From NCBI RefSeq assembly GCF_021245725.1, contig NZ_JAJGSX010000003.1:806001-870000 (forward strand): a DNA stretch of 64,000 nucleotides. Reading direction: 5' to 3'. Position 1 is the stretch's first letter; each line of letters begins with the position of its first letter. This DNA comes from Pseudonocardia sp. TRM90224. Lineage in GTDB: Bacteria > Actinomycetota > Actinomycetes > Mycobacteriales > Pseudonocardiaceae. Both the position numbers and the translations under genes were made by a program. A model generated the notes under the pieces. That model was given only the letters and a program-made list of their open reading frames with translations, ran no database searches and had not been told where the DNA came from. This document shows positions 1 through 7,413 of the stretch, in pieces.

Positions 1-1
1 C

Positions 2-229
2 GGCTTCGTGCTGCCGTTCCTGCCGGTCCTGCTGGTGATCGGCGCGATCGTCTGGTACCTGCGGCGGACGATCAAGGCACGTCCGGCGCCGACGCCTGCG
101 CTGGCCGGGGCGGGTGCTGCACCGAGTGGATCGGCACCGAGTGGATCTGCACCGAGTGGATCTGCACCGGGTGGAGCCGCACCTAGTGGCGCTGCACCGA
201 GTGGCCCGGGACCTGACGGGGCGCCATAG
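2..229 (+). CDS. C-terminal end of a membrane-anchored protein (partial)
   Basis: This is the 3' end of a gene that starts before the window. Reading in frame from base 2 gives one hydrophobic segment (PFLPVLLVIGAIVWYL), then two arginines, then a tail of six five-residue units of the APSGS/APSGA type. That suggests a single membrane helix followed by a flexible Ala/Pro/Ser/Gly tail. A GTG at base 8 could open a 73-residue peptide, but the frame stays open and hydrophobic up to the window edge, so a truncated gene is more likely. I do not recognise the family, and the function is unknown. Confidence 0.5.
   Translation, partial: GFVLPFLPVLLVIGAIVWYLRRTIKARPAPTPALAGAGAAPSGSAPSGSAPSGSAPGGAAPSGAAPSGPGPDGAP
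116..205 (+). repeat. Six 15-bp tandem repeats coding APSGS-like units
   Basis: Six consecutive 15-bp units of the form gctgcaccgagtgga or near variants encode the low-complexity tail of the partial gene above. The first three to four units are almost identical and the last two have diverged. Such tracts change copy number by slippage, so strain-to-strain length variation is likely. Confidence 0.8.
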
Positions 230-606
230 GGCCAGGCCAGCCGGGGGGCGGGACGGAGTGGCCCGGGATCTGAGGGGGAGTCATGAACTCGGGCCACTCC
301 GTGTAGTGCCGCCACAGAAACCGTGCGATCGGGGGCATCGGACGGTCTGGGCACCGGCTGTGGCGAGGGGACGCCATGGCCGGTCCGTCCCGGCGAGTGG
401 GGCTCGCCTGCGGACGGAGCCCAACGATGACAGTCGGTGACGGCGATCGACAAGCGTTTCGAGCTACCCCGTTCGGGTGTTTCGGCCGTAGTTTGTGACG
501 GGCCGTGGACGATCAGTGCGATCAAGGGGTGTCGAGTTGTCGATGCCGCCGGGGTTGCACTGGCATGATCCGTCGGCTGGCACAGACGCACGCAAGGGAG
601 CCCGCC
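230..606. other. Intergenic stretch with a 13-bp inverted repeat and a direct repeat
   Basis: I see no convincing gene here. A 25-bp sequence at 199-223 (gagtggcccggga core) recurs with three changes at 256-280. Bases 253-265 (ACGGAGTGGCCCG) pair perfectly with 290-302, giving a 13-bp stem with a 24-base loop that could act as a terminator for the upstream gene. There is no T-run. The rest, up to the ribosome binding site at about 593-600, presumably holds the promoter of the acyl-CoA ligase gene, but no clear -35/-10 pair stands out. Confidence 0.5.
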
Positions 607-2181
607 ATGCCCGTTCGCAGCCCGTATCCGGATGTCGAGATCCCCGACGTGTCGCTCTTCGACTTCCTGTTCACCGACTTCGGTGACCGCGCGGACGCTC
701 CGGCGCTCATCGACGGGAGCACGGGGGCGTCGGTGACGTTCACCGAGCTCAAGGGCGCTGTGCTGAAGATCGCGGCGGCGCTGGCCGAGCGGGGTGTCGG
801 CAAGGGCGATGTCGTGGGCATCTTCGCGCCGAACAACCCGTACTGGGTGGCTGCGTTCCAGGGCGTGTTGCGCGCGAACGGCGTCGTGACCAGTGCGAAC
901 TCCCTCTACACCCCCGGTGAGCTGGCCCATCAGCTGCGCGACTCCGGCGCCAAGATGCTGATCACCGTCTCGCCGTTCCTCGACCGCGCCGTCGCGGCGG
1001 CGAAGGAGGTGGGGCTGGGTGAGGACGCGATCATCACGCTCGACCCCGCGGAGGGGTACACGTCGCTGCGCGATCTGCTCGCCACGACTGCGCAGCCGCC
1101 CGCCCCGGACGTGGCTCCGGGCGACGTCGCTGTTCTGCCCTATTCGTCCGGTACGACGGGCCTAGCCAAAGGGGTAGTGCTCACCCATCGCAACCTGGTG
1201 GCGAACCTGTGCCAGGTGGAGCCCGTCTTCGACGTCACACCCGAGAAGAAGCTCCTCGCGGTGCTGCCGTTCTTCCACATCTACGGGATGACCGTGATGA
1301 TGAACAACGGCCTGCACAACCGGGCGACCGTCGTCACGATGCCGAAGTTCGACCTCCCCGAGTTCCTGCGGATCATCGCCGAGTACGAGGTCGGGAACGT
1401 CTACATCGCCCCGCCCGTCGCCGTCGCGCTGGCGAAGCACCCGATCGTCGACCAGTACGACCTCTCGTGCATCGAGACCGTCTTCTCCGGCGCCGCCCCG
1501 CTCGACGCCGAGCTCGGGCACGCGGTCGCGAAGCGGCTCGGCTGCCGGGTGCTGCAGGGCTACGGCATGACCGAGCTCTCGCCGGTGAGCCACGTGATCC
1601 CGGCCGACCGCCCCGACACCGACCTCAACAGCGTCGGCGTGGCCATCCCCAACGTGGTGTGCAAGCTCGTCGACCCCGAGACCGGTGAGGAGATCGAGCC
1701 GGGCGGCCGCGGCGAGCTGTGGGTGAAGGGCCCGAACGTGATGGTCGGGTACCTGAACAACCCGGAGGCCACCGCGATCACCCTCGACGAGGACGGCTAC
1801 CTGCACACCGGCGACGTCGCGACGGTCACCGACGACGGCATCTTCACGATCGTCGACAGGGTCAAGGAACTGATCAAGTACAAGGGCTACCAGGTGCCGC
1901 CGGCCGAGCTGGAGGCGCTGCTCCTGACGAACGACAAGATCGCCGACGCCGCCGTCATCGGCGTGCGCGACGCGGAGGGCGAGGAGGTGCCCAAGGCGTT
2001 CGTCGTGCGCCAGGAGTCGGCGGCCGACCTCTCCGCCGACGAGGTTATGACGTTCGTGGCCGAGCGGATCGCGCCGCACAAGAAGGTGCGCGTGGTCGAG
2101 TTCATCGACCAGATCCCCAAGTCGGCGTCGGGCAAGATCCTGCGCAAGGACCTGCGGGCGCGGGAGACGCAGCCGGGCTGA
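607..2181 (+). CDS. AMP-dependent acyl-CoA synthetase / 4-coumarate-CoA ligase-like
   Basis: Predicted to activate a carboxylic acid to its CoA thioester through an acyl-adenylate. The adenylate-forming motifs are clear: PYSSGTTGLAKG (phosphate loop, near residue 178), GYGMTELSPVSH, GYLHTGDV, the hinge region KELIKYKGYQVPPAELE, and the C-terminal catalytic lysine motif SASGKILRKDLR. The 524-residue length fits the 4CL/fatty-acyl ligase group. I chose the ATG at 607 (MPVRSPYPDVEIPD) because a GGGAG box lies just upstream. Longer in-frame starts from 505 add an unconserved, cysteine-rich N-terminus. The acid substrate cannot be read from sequence. The 3' neighbour converges on it across a family B palindrome. 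Confidence 0.9.
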   Translation: MPVRSPYPDVEIPDVSLFDFLFTDFGDRADAPALIDGSTGASVTFTELKGAVLKIAAALAERGVGKGDVVGIFAPNNPYWVAAFQGVLRANGVVTSANSLYTPGELAHQLRDSGAKMLITVSPFLDRAVAAAKEVGLGEDAIITLDPAEGYTSLRDLLATTAQPPAPDVAPGDVAVLPYSSGTTGLAKGVVLTHRNLVANLCQVEPVFDVTPEKKLLAVLPFFHIYGMTVMMNNGLHNRATVVTMPKFDLPEFLRIIAEYEVGNVYIAPPVAVALAKHPIVDQYDLSCIETVFSGAAPLDAELGHAVAKRLGCRVLQGYGMTELSPVSHVIPADRPDTDLNSVGVAIPNVVCKLVDPETGEEIEPGGRGELWVKGPNVMVGYLNNPEATAITLDEDGYLHTGDVATVTDDGIFTIVDRVKELIKYKGYQVPPAELEALLLTNDKIADAAVIGVRDAEGEEVPKAFVVRQESAADLSADEVMTFVAERIAPHKKVRVVEFIDQIPKSASGKILRKDLRARETQPG

Positions 2182-2226
2182 GCGCCTCCGCTCACCCTCC
2201 GCAACCACCCGCGGCCGCGGGAGGTT

Positions 2227-2275
2227 CAGGAAAGCCACTTTCATGCAACGTCATTGCAGGAAAGTGGCTTTCCTG
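2227..2275. repeat. Family B palindrome, site 1
   Basis: Two 22-bp arms (2227-2248 and 2254-2275) match with one mismatch around a 5-base loop. Each arm carries the AGGAAAGYSRCTTTC signature of this dispersed family. It sits between the convergent acyl-CoA ligase and GNAT genes, and the stop codon of the GNAT gene (2251-2253) lies inside it, so the last residues of that protein (KATFLQ) are encoded by the repeat. Confidence 0.9.
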
Positions 2276-2805
2276 ACTCCTCGCGGGGGCGACGGAGGGT
2301 GACGGGGGTCCGGCGTCGTCAGCGGGAGCTGCATGAGCGCGGCGCTGAACCCCGGCAGCTCCTTGCGGCCCACCTCGGTGAACCCGTAGCTCCGGTAGAT
2401 CGTCTTGAGCCGCTCGTTGTCCGCCGCGCAGTCGAGTCGGAAGAATTCGGCGCCGGCGTCGAGCCCCATCCGCCCGGCCGCGTCGAGCATCCGCCGGCCC
2501 AGTCCCTTCCCGCTGTGGCCCGGCCCGACCATCAGGCCGTGCACGTACACCGCCGTGCCCGGGGTGTCGTCCCAGAACGCCTCGTCCGACCAGAGCACGC
2601 GCATCGCCGCCTGCAGCTCACCGCCGGGCGCGAGCAGCCACCACTGCCCGGCCAGCACCTGCGCGGCGACGTGCTCGACATCGACCATGCCGATCGGCCA
2701 TTGCCGGATCCCGCGCGCGGCCAGCCAGTCCTCACGCGCTCGGCGCATCGCGAAGATCGCTGCGCCGTCGGCCTCGGTGGCGAGGCGGACGTTCGGCTTG
2801 TTCAC
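2251..2805 (-). CDS. GNAT family N-acetyltransferase
   Basis: A 184-residue acyl-CoA-dependent N-acetyltransferase. The acetyl-CoA-binding motif A is visible in VHGLMVGPGHSGKGLGRRML, followed by RLDCAADNERLKTIYRSYGF, the usual motif B with the N..L...Y...GF signature. The start is the GTG at 2805-2803 (VNKPNVRLATEADG), which overlaps the TGA of the upstream tautomerase gene and so indicates translational coupling. The C-terminus runs into a family B palindrome, so the final residues are probably not conserved. The acceptor substrate is unknown. Confidence 0.85.
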   Translation of the reverse strand: MNKPNVRLATEADGAAIFAMRRAREDWLAARGIRQWPIGMVDVEHVAAQVLAGQWWLLAPGGELQAAMRVLWSDEAFWDDTPGTAVYVHGLMVGPGHSGKGLGRRMLDAAGRMGLDAGAEFFRLDCAADNERLKTIYRSYGFTEVGRKELPGFSAALMQLPLTTPDPRHPPSPPRGVRKATFLQ

Positions 2806-3188
2806 CGCGGCGGGTTGTCCAGGTACTGCGCCTCGCCGTTGCCGAACGACCAGTCGCCCAGCCCGTTCTCGACGAGCGCGACGACGAGGTTGCGCGGGTC
2901 GGTCCCGGCTGCGGCCACGTGCTTCGCCAGCGCGCTGTAGAAGGCGCGCTTCAGCTCGTCGCCGCGCCCCTGCCGCAGGAAGACCTGCACGAACACCACG
3001 CCGTCGTCGCGGGAGACGCCGAGGAAGCCGGGGTCGTAGACGACCTCGCCGCCACTGCCGCGGAGCACCTGGAAGCGGTCGTCCGGCGGGATGCCGATCG
3101 ACTCGACCAGCGCGTTGTGCACGGCGTCGCCGAGCGCGCGCAGGCGCTCCGGGTCGGCGGCGACGGCATCGATCCTGACCAGCGGCAT
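2802..3188 (-). CDS. Tautomerase family protein
   Basis: A 128-residue protein starting MPLVRID. The proline exposed after removal of the initiator Met is the catalytic base in the 4-oxalocrotonate tautomerase/MIF superfamily. The length and features such as GVVFVQVFLRQGR match the longer double-unit form (Tautomerase_2-like) rather than the 60-residue form. A GAGGAG ribosome binding site lies just before the start. It is the gene before, and overlaps, the GNAT gene. The substrate is unknown. Confidence 0.8.
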   Translation of the reverse strand: MPLVRIDAVAADPERLRALGDAVHNALVESIGIPPDDRFQVLRGSGGEVVYDPGFLGVSRDDGVVFVQVFLRQGRGDELKRAFYSALAKHVAAAGTDPRNLVVALVENGLGDWSFGNGEAQYLDNPPR

Positions 3189-3255
3189 GTCGGCTCCTCG
3201 GGTTCGGGACTTCGTTCTGCTGCAACCGCGGCAGGGGCGCAGCCCATCTCAGGCA

Positions 3256-3777
3256 TCAGGTGGCGGCGCGCACCAGGCGGAGCTGCCCGATCTCGGCCAC
3301 GTTCTTGGTCAGCTCCGTGTTCACCCATGCGAGCGTGTGCCCGAGCGTGAATGCGGGGTCGCCCTGCCACGGGAACGTCGCGACCGCGTCGAGGTCGGCG
3401 TCGCTCAGCCCGTCGAGGACGTCGACCCAGTCCTTCCGCAGCTCGCGGAGCCACTCCACCGTCTGGACGGCATCGCCGGGCCACCCGACCTCCCTCCGCT
3501 CGCGGGGCGTGCGTCCGCGCAGGTGATCGATGGTCACCGACCACCACCAGCCGATGTGCCAGGTGGTCCAGGCGATCGTCGGCACCGGGATCGGGTCGAG
3601 GTCCTCCTCCGACCAGTCCGGCACCCAGCTCCCGTCGGCAGCGGGGTGGACGGTCCAGTGCAGCGGCGCGGGCGGCCACAGCGGATCCTCTGCGTCGAGC
3701 CGGTCGAGGTGGAACTCGAAGAGCGACCAGGTCAGGTCGAACTGCCACCGCAGCAGTTCGAGGCGGGATGCCGGCAC
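3256..3777 (-). CDS. DinB-superfamily protein
   Basis: A 173-residue helical protein. Histidines spaced as in the DinB/YfiT metal-dependent fold are visible in the TTWHIGWWW segment and in the late HTLAWVNTELTKN segment. Members include bacillithiol and mycothiol S-transferases and hydrolases, and many of unknown role. The GTG start at 3777-3775 overlaps the last base of the MazG-like stop codon, so the two are co-translated. Thiol-dependent detoxification is a reasonable guess, but nothing here proves it. Confidence 0.75.
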   Translation of the reverse strand: MPASRLELLRWQFDLTWSLFEFHLDRLDAEDPLWPPAPLHWTVHPAADGSWVPDWSEEDLDPIPVPTIAWTTWHIGWWWSVTIDHLRGRTPRERREVGWPGDAVQTVEWLRELRKDWVDVLDGLSDADLDAVATFPWQGDPAFTLGHTLAWVNTELTKNVAEIGQLRLVRAAT

Positions 3778-4118
3778 TACCGGATCTTGTCATCGGGACC
3801 GTCGTCGGCGCTCCCGAGTTCGTAGGACAGCCACTTCCGTTCGACCTCGGCCCGCAGGTCGACGTCGTGGTGGCGGGCGATGAGCAGGGTGTGGCAGAGG
3901 ACGTCGGCGAGCTCCGCCGCGAACAGCGCGTCCAGCTCCGCCTGGCCCATGCCCTTCGCGCGCGCCTGGGCCGTCCGCATCAGGTGCGCCTGCGTGAGCT
4001 CACCGACCTCCTCGTGCAGCTTCATCACGTGCCAGTCGGCGGTGCGGTCGAACCCGAATCCGGCGGCGTAGCGCTGCGAGATCGCCTCGACCCGGTCGGT
4101 CAGCTCACGAAGGTCCAC
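3777..4118 (-). CDS. MazG-like nucleotide pyrophosphohydrolase
   Basis: A 113-residue all-alpha NTP pyrophosphohydrolase. It has the EEVGEL motif followed by AAELADVLCHTL, which together supply the Glu/Asp metal ligands of MazG-type enzymes. Such enzymes hydrolyse non-canonical or regulatory nucleoside triphosphates to monophosphates. It is the first gene of a leftward run that continues into the DinB-like gene with a one-base overlap. Confidence 0.8.
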   Translation of the reverse strand: MDLRELTDRVEAISQRYAAGFGFDRTADWHVMKLHEEVGELTQAHLMRTAQARAKGMGQAELDALFAAELADVLCHTLLIARHHDVDLRAEVERKWLSYELGSADDGPDDKIR

Positions 4119-4149
4119 AGCACGTCAGCGTGCCGAACGCTGCGCTCGA

Positions 4150-4695
4150 TCACGTGAACGGCGGCGTGCCGGCCGCGTTGCGCAGGCGGATCCCGCCGAA
4201 CCCCAGCGTGCTGTCCACCACCGCCGCCCAGAACTCCTGCAGGCGGGGGAGCACCCGCAGCTGGATCCCCGCCTCGTCGTGCAGCGCGAGCAGGTCGCCG
4301 ACACGCTCGGGTGGCCCGAGCGGCCGGACGACCTGCGTCGAGACGTGCGCGTGCGGCTCGGGCTCGCCGAGCGGCTCGAACGGTCCGGCCGGCAGGCGGT
4401 AGGCGAACACCGAGGTGGTGCGGATCCGATCGAGCCACCCGTACTCGACGGCGTGCACCCTGCTCCCGCCGCCGGGGCCGATGACGTGCGCCGCGTCGGC
4501 CGCGATGGTCGTGCCGGTGGTCCACGCCATCACGCGCGGGCACTGCCGCGGGAACCAGTAGCCGGGCGCCCGCTCGGCGTCGACGGCCCACACGTACGCC
4601 GTCTCCTTTCGAGCCGTGGCCGCGACGTGCGGGGCGAACCCGGTGATCGTGGGGTCCTCGGAGAAATGCAGCACCTCGCCGGGCGATGGACGCAT
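4150..4695 (-). CDS. DUF6886 family protein
   Basis: A protein of about 181 residues beginning MRPSPGEVLHFSEDPTITGFAPHVA. The N-terminal HFSEDPTI...F.PHVA block and the later YWFPRQCPRV segment are what I associate with the uncharacterised DUF6886 family. The frame is open back to 4758, but the ATG at 4695 sits right before the conserved block and has a GAGG upstream. It is preceded on the same strand by the nucleotidyltransferase gene, about 120 bases away. Function unknown. Confidence 0.7.
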   Translation of the reverse strand: MRPSPGEVLHFSEDPTITGFAPHVAATARKETAYVWAVDAERAPGYWFPRQCPRVMAWTTGTTIAADAAHVIGPGGGSRVHAVEYGWLDRIRTTSVFAYRLPAGPFEPLGEPEPHAHVSTQVVRPLGPPERVGDLLALHDEAGIQLRVLPRLQEFWAAVVDSTLGFGGIRLRNAAGTPPFT

Positions 4696-4813
4696 GGGGC
4701 TGATCCTCGCGCGCCGGGTCGGGGCTGCCTCTACCGCCAGCCGTGGCCGTTTCGGCACCTCCGCCCGGGCGGCGGCCCGGGTTCAGGTGGCCGCGCGGCC
4801 CTGCAACTCCTCG

Positions 4814-5377
4814 TCACAGGGGCCACGGATCCACGACGAGCCGAGGCCACTCCGACCGCCACCTCCGCGCCTTGCGCTCGTACACCTCCCGCGGCGCGAG
4901 CACGGGGTTGGGCCGCACGCGCATGGCGAAGAGGTCGTCGAAGCCGTGCGGCGCGTAGACCTCCTCCTTCGCTCCGATGCCGAAGCAGCACGTCGTCGAG
5001 GCGAAGTGGTCGATGGCGTCCCGCGAGCCGGTGAACGGAGCGGCGGGCACTCCGAACTTCTCCTCGTACCAGAGGTGCACCCGTGCCTCGTTGCGCACCT
5101 CGATCGTCGCGTCGAGGTCCGCGAACAGCGCCGCGGCCTTTCGGATCACCGCGTCCTCGGCGTCCCAGGAGAGGTCCGAGTCGTCGAAGTAGAAGAAGTC
5201 GTAGTCCGAGATCCCGGCGCGGGGATCACGCCCGTCGAGGACGTTCCACACGGTCTGGAACACCGCCCCTGCCGTCAACCACCAGTCTGGGAGGGCGAGG
5301 TCCGGGGCCCTTCCGAGGACCGCGACGTTGATCGGGTTCCGGCGGACGGCATCGAGGAATCGCGTGTGCTGGTCCAC
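4814..5377 (-). CDS. Nucleotidyltransferase family protein (NTP_transf_6-like)
   Basis: A 187-residue protein with the hallmark DYDFFYFDDSDLSWDAED, the acidic metal-binding stretch of the DUF925/NTP_transf_6 group of the nucleotidyltransferase fold. WWLTAGAVFQTVWN precedes it, and a C-terminal KARRWRSEWPRL follows. The GTG start at 5377 is supported by the conserved beginning. The acceptor is unknown in this family. Upstream lies a 670-base tract of tandem repeats that must hold its promoter. Confidence 0.8.
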   Translation of the reverse strand: MDQHTRFLDAVRRNPINVAVLGRAPDLALPDWWLTAGAVFQTVWNVLDGRDPRAGISDYDFFYFDDSDLSWDAEDAVIRKAAALFADLDATIEVRNEARVHLWYEEKFGVPAAPFTGSRDAIDHFASTTCCFGIGAKEEVYAPHGFDDLFAMRVRPNPVLAPREVYERKARRWRSEWPRLVVDPWPL

Positions 5378-5536
5378 GTCACCATGATCCCGGCGCGGGA
5401 CTGGTCACCGCCCGCCGTATCCGGAAAGCTCGGCACCGTGCAGAAGTCGTCGACATCCAGGAACGTGACCGAGCTCCGCCGCGACCGTCCCTTCGACGGG
5501 GCGGGCGGGGACACCGGCTCCGTCGTCGACAGCGTC

Positions 5537-5698
5537 GGCGTCGCGGGCAGCGTCGCCGTTGCGGGCAGTGCGGGGGTGGCCGGGTCCATCGCCGTCGCGG
5601 GCAGCGCCGGCGTCGCGGGGTCCGTCGCGGTGGCGGGCAGCGTCGCGGTGGCCGGGAGCGTGGCGACGGCGGGCAGCGCCGGGGTGGCCGGGAGCGTC
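5537..5698. repeat. Nine 18-bp tandem repeats
   Basis: Nine consecutive units of about 18 bp follow the pattern gtcgcgggcagcgtcgcc with point changes. Read on the plus strand they give [GA]VAGS[VAI], and on the minus strand an L/D-P-A-T-[AP]-x pattern. The period stays a multiple of three throughout with no frameshift, which hints that one strand is or was translated. Confidence 0.8.
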
Positions 5699-5764
5699 GT
5701 GACGCTGCTCGGGGTCGCGATCCGCGCCTGCATCGCTACGGTGGCGTGCATCAACTGCCGCGGC

Positions 5765-5827
5765 TGCATCGCGTGCGTCGGGTGCGTGGACTGCGTCGGG
5801 TGCATCGGCTGCGTCGGGTGCGTCGGC
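5765..5827. repeat. Seven 9-bp tandem repeats
   Basis: Seven units of the form tgcgtcggg/tgcatcggc directly follow the 18-bp repeats. The plus-strand frame reads C[VI][GAD] repeats and the minus-strand frame reads alternating THP/TQP/MHP triplets. Together with the 18-bp array this makes an approximately 290-bp low-complexity block whose period again preserves frame. Confidence 0.75.
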
Positions 5828-5893
5828 CTGCGCGGCGCGGTGGGCCAGCGCGGCGTGGTCGCAGCCTGAGCCGGCGCGGGCGGCACGCGCGGG

Positions 5894-5953
5894 TGGTGCC
5901 AGGAAAGTGGCTTTCCTGGCACCACAGGACAGGAAAGTGGCTTTCCTGGCACC
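5894..5953. repeat. Family B palindromes, site 2 (double copy)
   Basis: Bases 5894-5907 and 5911-5924 are perfect 14-bp inverted arms around TGG. A second palindrome at 5930-5948 (CAGGAAAG-TGG-CTTTCCTG) follows at once and shares the flanking GGCACC. This is the only site of the family with two tandem hairpins. It lies about 100 bases beyond the 3' end of the crcB pair. Confidence 0.9.
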
Positions 5954-6046
5954 CCGCCGGCCACCCGGATATGACCGGGTGTGACGTGACCGGGTCGGGG
6001 CTGTCGGGCCGCCGCACTACAGTCGGGGGCATGCGCGGATTCGCGG

Positions 6047-6412
6047 TCAGCTCCAGGCCGCCGCAGCCCCGGCCGCCAGGCCCAGCCCGGCCGCGGCCAG
6101 GCCGGCCAGCACCGATCCCATGGCGTTGACCAGCGCCGTCCACCTCCGACCACGCGAAATGAGCTGCACGGTCTCGTAGCCGAACGTCGAGTACGTGGTC
6201 AGCGCGCCGCAGAAGCCGGTGCCCAGCAACGCCGCGACGACGGGCGACGAGCCCGCGCCGAGCACCACCCCGAGCACGAACGAGCCCACGACGTTCACCA
6301 CGAACGTCCCCCAGGGGAAGGCGTCGCCGAGCCGCCGTCGCAGCACCAGGTCGGTCAGGTAGCGCAGCGGTGCCCCGACGGCGGCGCCGAGCACGACCAT
6401 CAGCGCGATCAC
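6047..6412 (-). CDS. crcB: Fluoride channel CrcB/Fluc, second subunit
   Basis: A 121-residue protein with four membrane helices. Family marks are GAAVGAPLRYLTD near the N-terminus, PWGTFVVNVVGSFVLG (conserved Asn lining the pore) and GTGFCGALTTYSTFGYET, which carries the Phe-box and the central sodium-site threonines. CrcB exports fluoride as a dual-topology dimer, and Gram-positive bacteria often encode two paralogues that form a heterodimer. The GTG start (6412-6410) overlaps the TGA of the first crcB gene. No fluoride riboswitch was recognised upstream of the pair. Confidence 0.9.
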   Translation of the reverse strand: MIALMVVLGAAVGAPLRYLTDLVLRRRLGDAFPWGTFVVNVVGSFVLGVVLGAGSSPVVAALLGTGFCGALTTYSTFGYETVQLISRGRRWTALVNAMGSVLAGLAAAGLGLAAGAAAAWS

Positions 6413-6780
6413 GCCCGGCCCCTCTCCGCCACCCGGATGCCGAGCCAGGTCGCGAGCACGGCGGCGAGCAGCGTGCCGGCGACGTAGCCGCCCGCTTCCA
6501 CGTACCGGCCAGCGAGCAGGAGCTGCTGAGCGTCGACCGAGTAAGTGGAGAACGTCGTGAAGCCGCCGAGCACACCGGTCGTGAGGAACGGCCGCGCGAG
6601 CGGATGCCGCTCGCCGAGCAGGACGATCACAACCCCGATCAGGAAGCAGCCGGCGACGTTGATCGCGAACGTGGCCATCGGCCAGGGCAGCGACAAGCCC
6701 ACGCCGTAGCGGGCGAGCGCGCCGGTCGCGCCGCCCGCGGCCACCGCGGCGAAGACGCGCCACTGCCCGCTCGGCACCAT
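6409..6780 (-). CDS. crcB: Fluoride channel CrcB/Fluc, first subunit
   Basis: A 123-residue four-helix membrane protein and the partner of the overlapping downstream crcB. It has GGATGALARYGVGL, PWPMATFAINVAGCFLIG and TTGVLGGFTTFSTYSVDA, the conserved Gly/Arg, pore Asn and Phe-box segments. It is expected to form an obligate antiparallel heterodimer with the second subunit for passive fluoride efflux. The pair is divergent from the XRE regulator, with a 145-base shared upstream region. Confidence 0.9.
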   Translation of the reverse strand: MVPSGQWRVFAAVAAGGATGALARYGVGLSLPWPMATFAINVAGCFLIGVVIVLLGERHPLARPFLTTGVLGGFTTFSTYSVDAQQLLLAGRYVEAGGYVAGTLLAAVLATWLGIRVAERGRA

Positions 6781-6925
6781 GACGTAGGTCTAACACAGCG
6801 GAGCGGCTGGTGATCACGTGCATGCGGTGTGTGAGTGAGGCCACCCCACCAGCGCAAGCAGGGTGCTTGCAAGAGCTAGCACACGGAGGTAGCGTGGTTT
6901 TCGCAAGGGACGGAGGTGAGCGGCA

Positions 6926-7408
6926 GTGACAGAGTCCGGCAAATCGCAGTCGATGGCCGAGAAGCAGGCCGAACGCGTCGTGCACAGGGTCGAGCAGGTG
7001 GGCCAGGTGGTCGAGCAGGCCGGTCACGCCGTCGGGCAAGCGGTCGACGACATCGGTAGCTACATCCGCAGCCAGCGGGAAGGTGCGCAGGTCTCCCTGC
7101 GCCAGCTCGCCAAAACGGCCGGTGTCAGCAACCCCTACCTCAGCCAGATCGAGCGCGGGTTGCGCAAGCCGTCGGCCGAGATCCTCCAGCAGATCGCGAG
7201 GGGCCTGCGGATCTCCGCGGAAGCCCTGTACGTGAAGGCCGGGATCCTCGACGAGAGGCCGGCGAGCGTCGTCACGGACGCCGTGCTCGCCGATCCGACC
7301 CTGACGGAGCGCCAGAAGCAGGTGCTCCTCGACATCTACCAGTCATTCCGCAAGGAGAACGACGCGAACGTCGTCCCTGGCGGTGCAGAAGCTACAGAGA
7401 AGGAGTGA
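6926..7408 (+). CDS. XRE-family transcriptional regulator (Rv0474-like)
   Basis: A 160-residue DNA-binding protein. Residues 7-45 form an amphipathic, probably coiled-coil lead (VVHRVEQVGQVVEQAG). A Cro/CI-type helix-turn-helix follows (LRQLAKTAGVSNPYLSQIERGLRKPSAEILQQIA), then a short C-terminal helix region. It directly precedes the HbhA-like gene, the same order as Rv0474-Rv0475 in M. tuberculosis. The two coding regions nearly touch, so it probably regulates its own operon. A small dyad GTGCT-N10-AGCAC at 6863-6882 upstream is a possible operator. Confidence 0.85.
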   Translation: MTESGKSQSMAEKQAERVVHRVEQVGQVVEQAGHAVGQAVDDIGSYIRSQREGAQVSLRQLAKTAGVSNPYLSQIERGLRKPSAEILQQIARGLRISAEALYVKAGILDERPASVVTDAVLADPTLTERQKQVLLDIYQSFRKENDANVVPGGAEATEKE

Positions 7409-7413
7409 CCATC

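Larger units (their letters stand above)
5378..6046. other. Repeat-rich tract with open frames on both strands
   Basis: No gene can be assigned with confidence. Because of the tandem repeats, long frames are open on both strands. A plus-strand frame from the ATG at 5383 to 5869 would encode nine GVAGSV-type hexapeptides and a C-V-G tripeptide run. A minus-strand frame would encode LPATAT-type hexapeptides and [TM][HQ]P tripeptides, ending near 5275 inside the nucleotidyltransferase gene. Neither has a convincing ribosome binding site. Family B palindromes occupy 5894-5953. Confidence 0.45.

Noticed and set aside
1162-2244. A 360-codon open frame on the minus strand over the acyl-CoA ligase gene
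   Set aside because: It is a mirror of the conserved ligase reading frame, rich in Arg, Leu and Val from GC-biased codons, with no family motif and no ribosome binding site.
6781-6925. Possible fluoride riboswitch before the crcB pair
   Set aside because: The conserved GGNGAUGG and pseudoknot elements of the crcB riboswitch are not visible on the minus strand.
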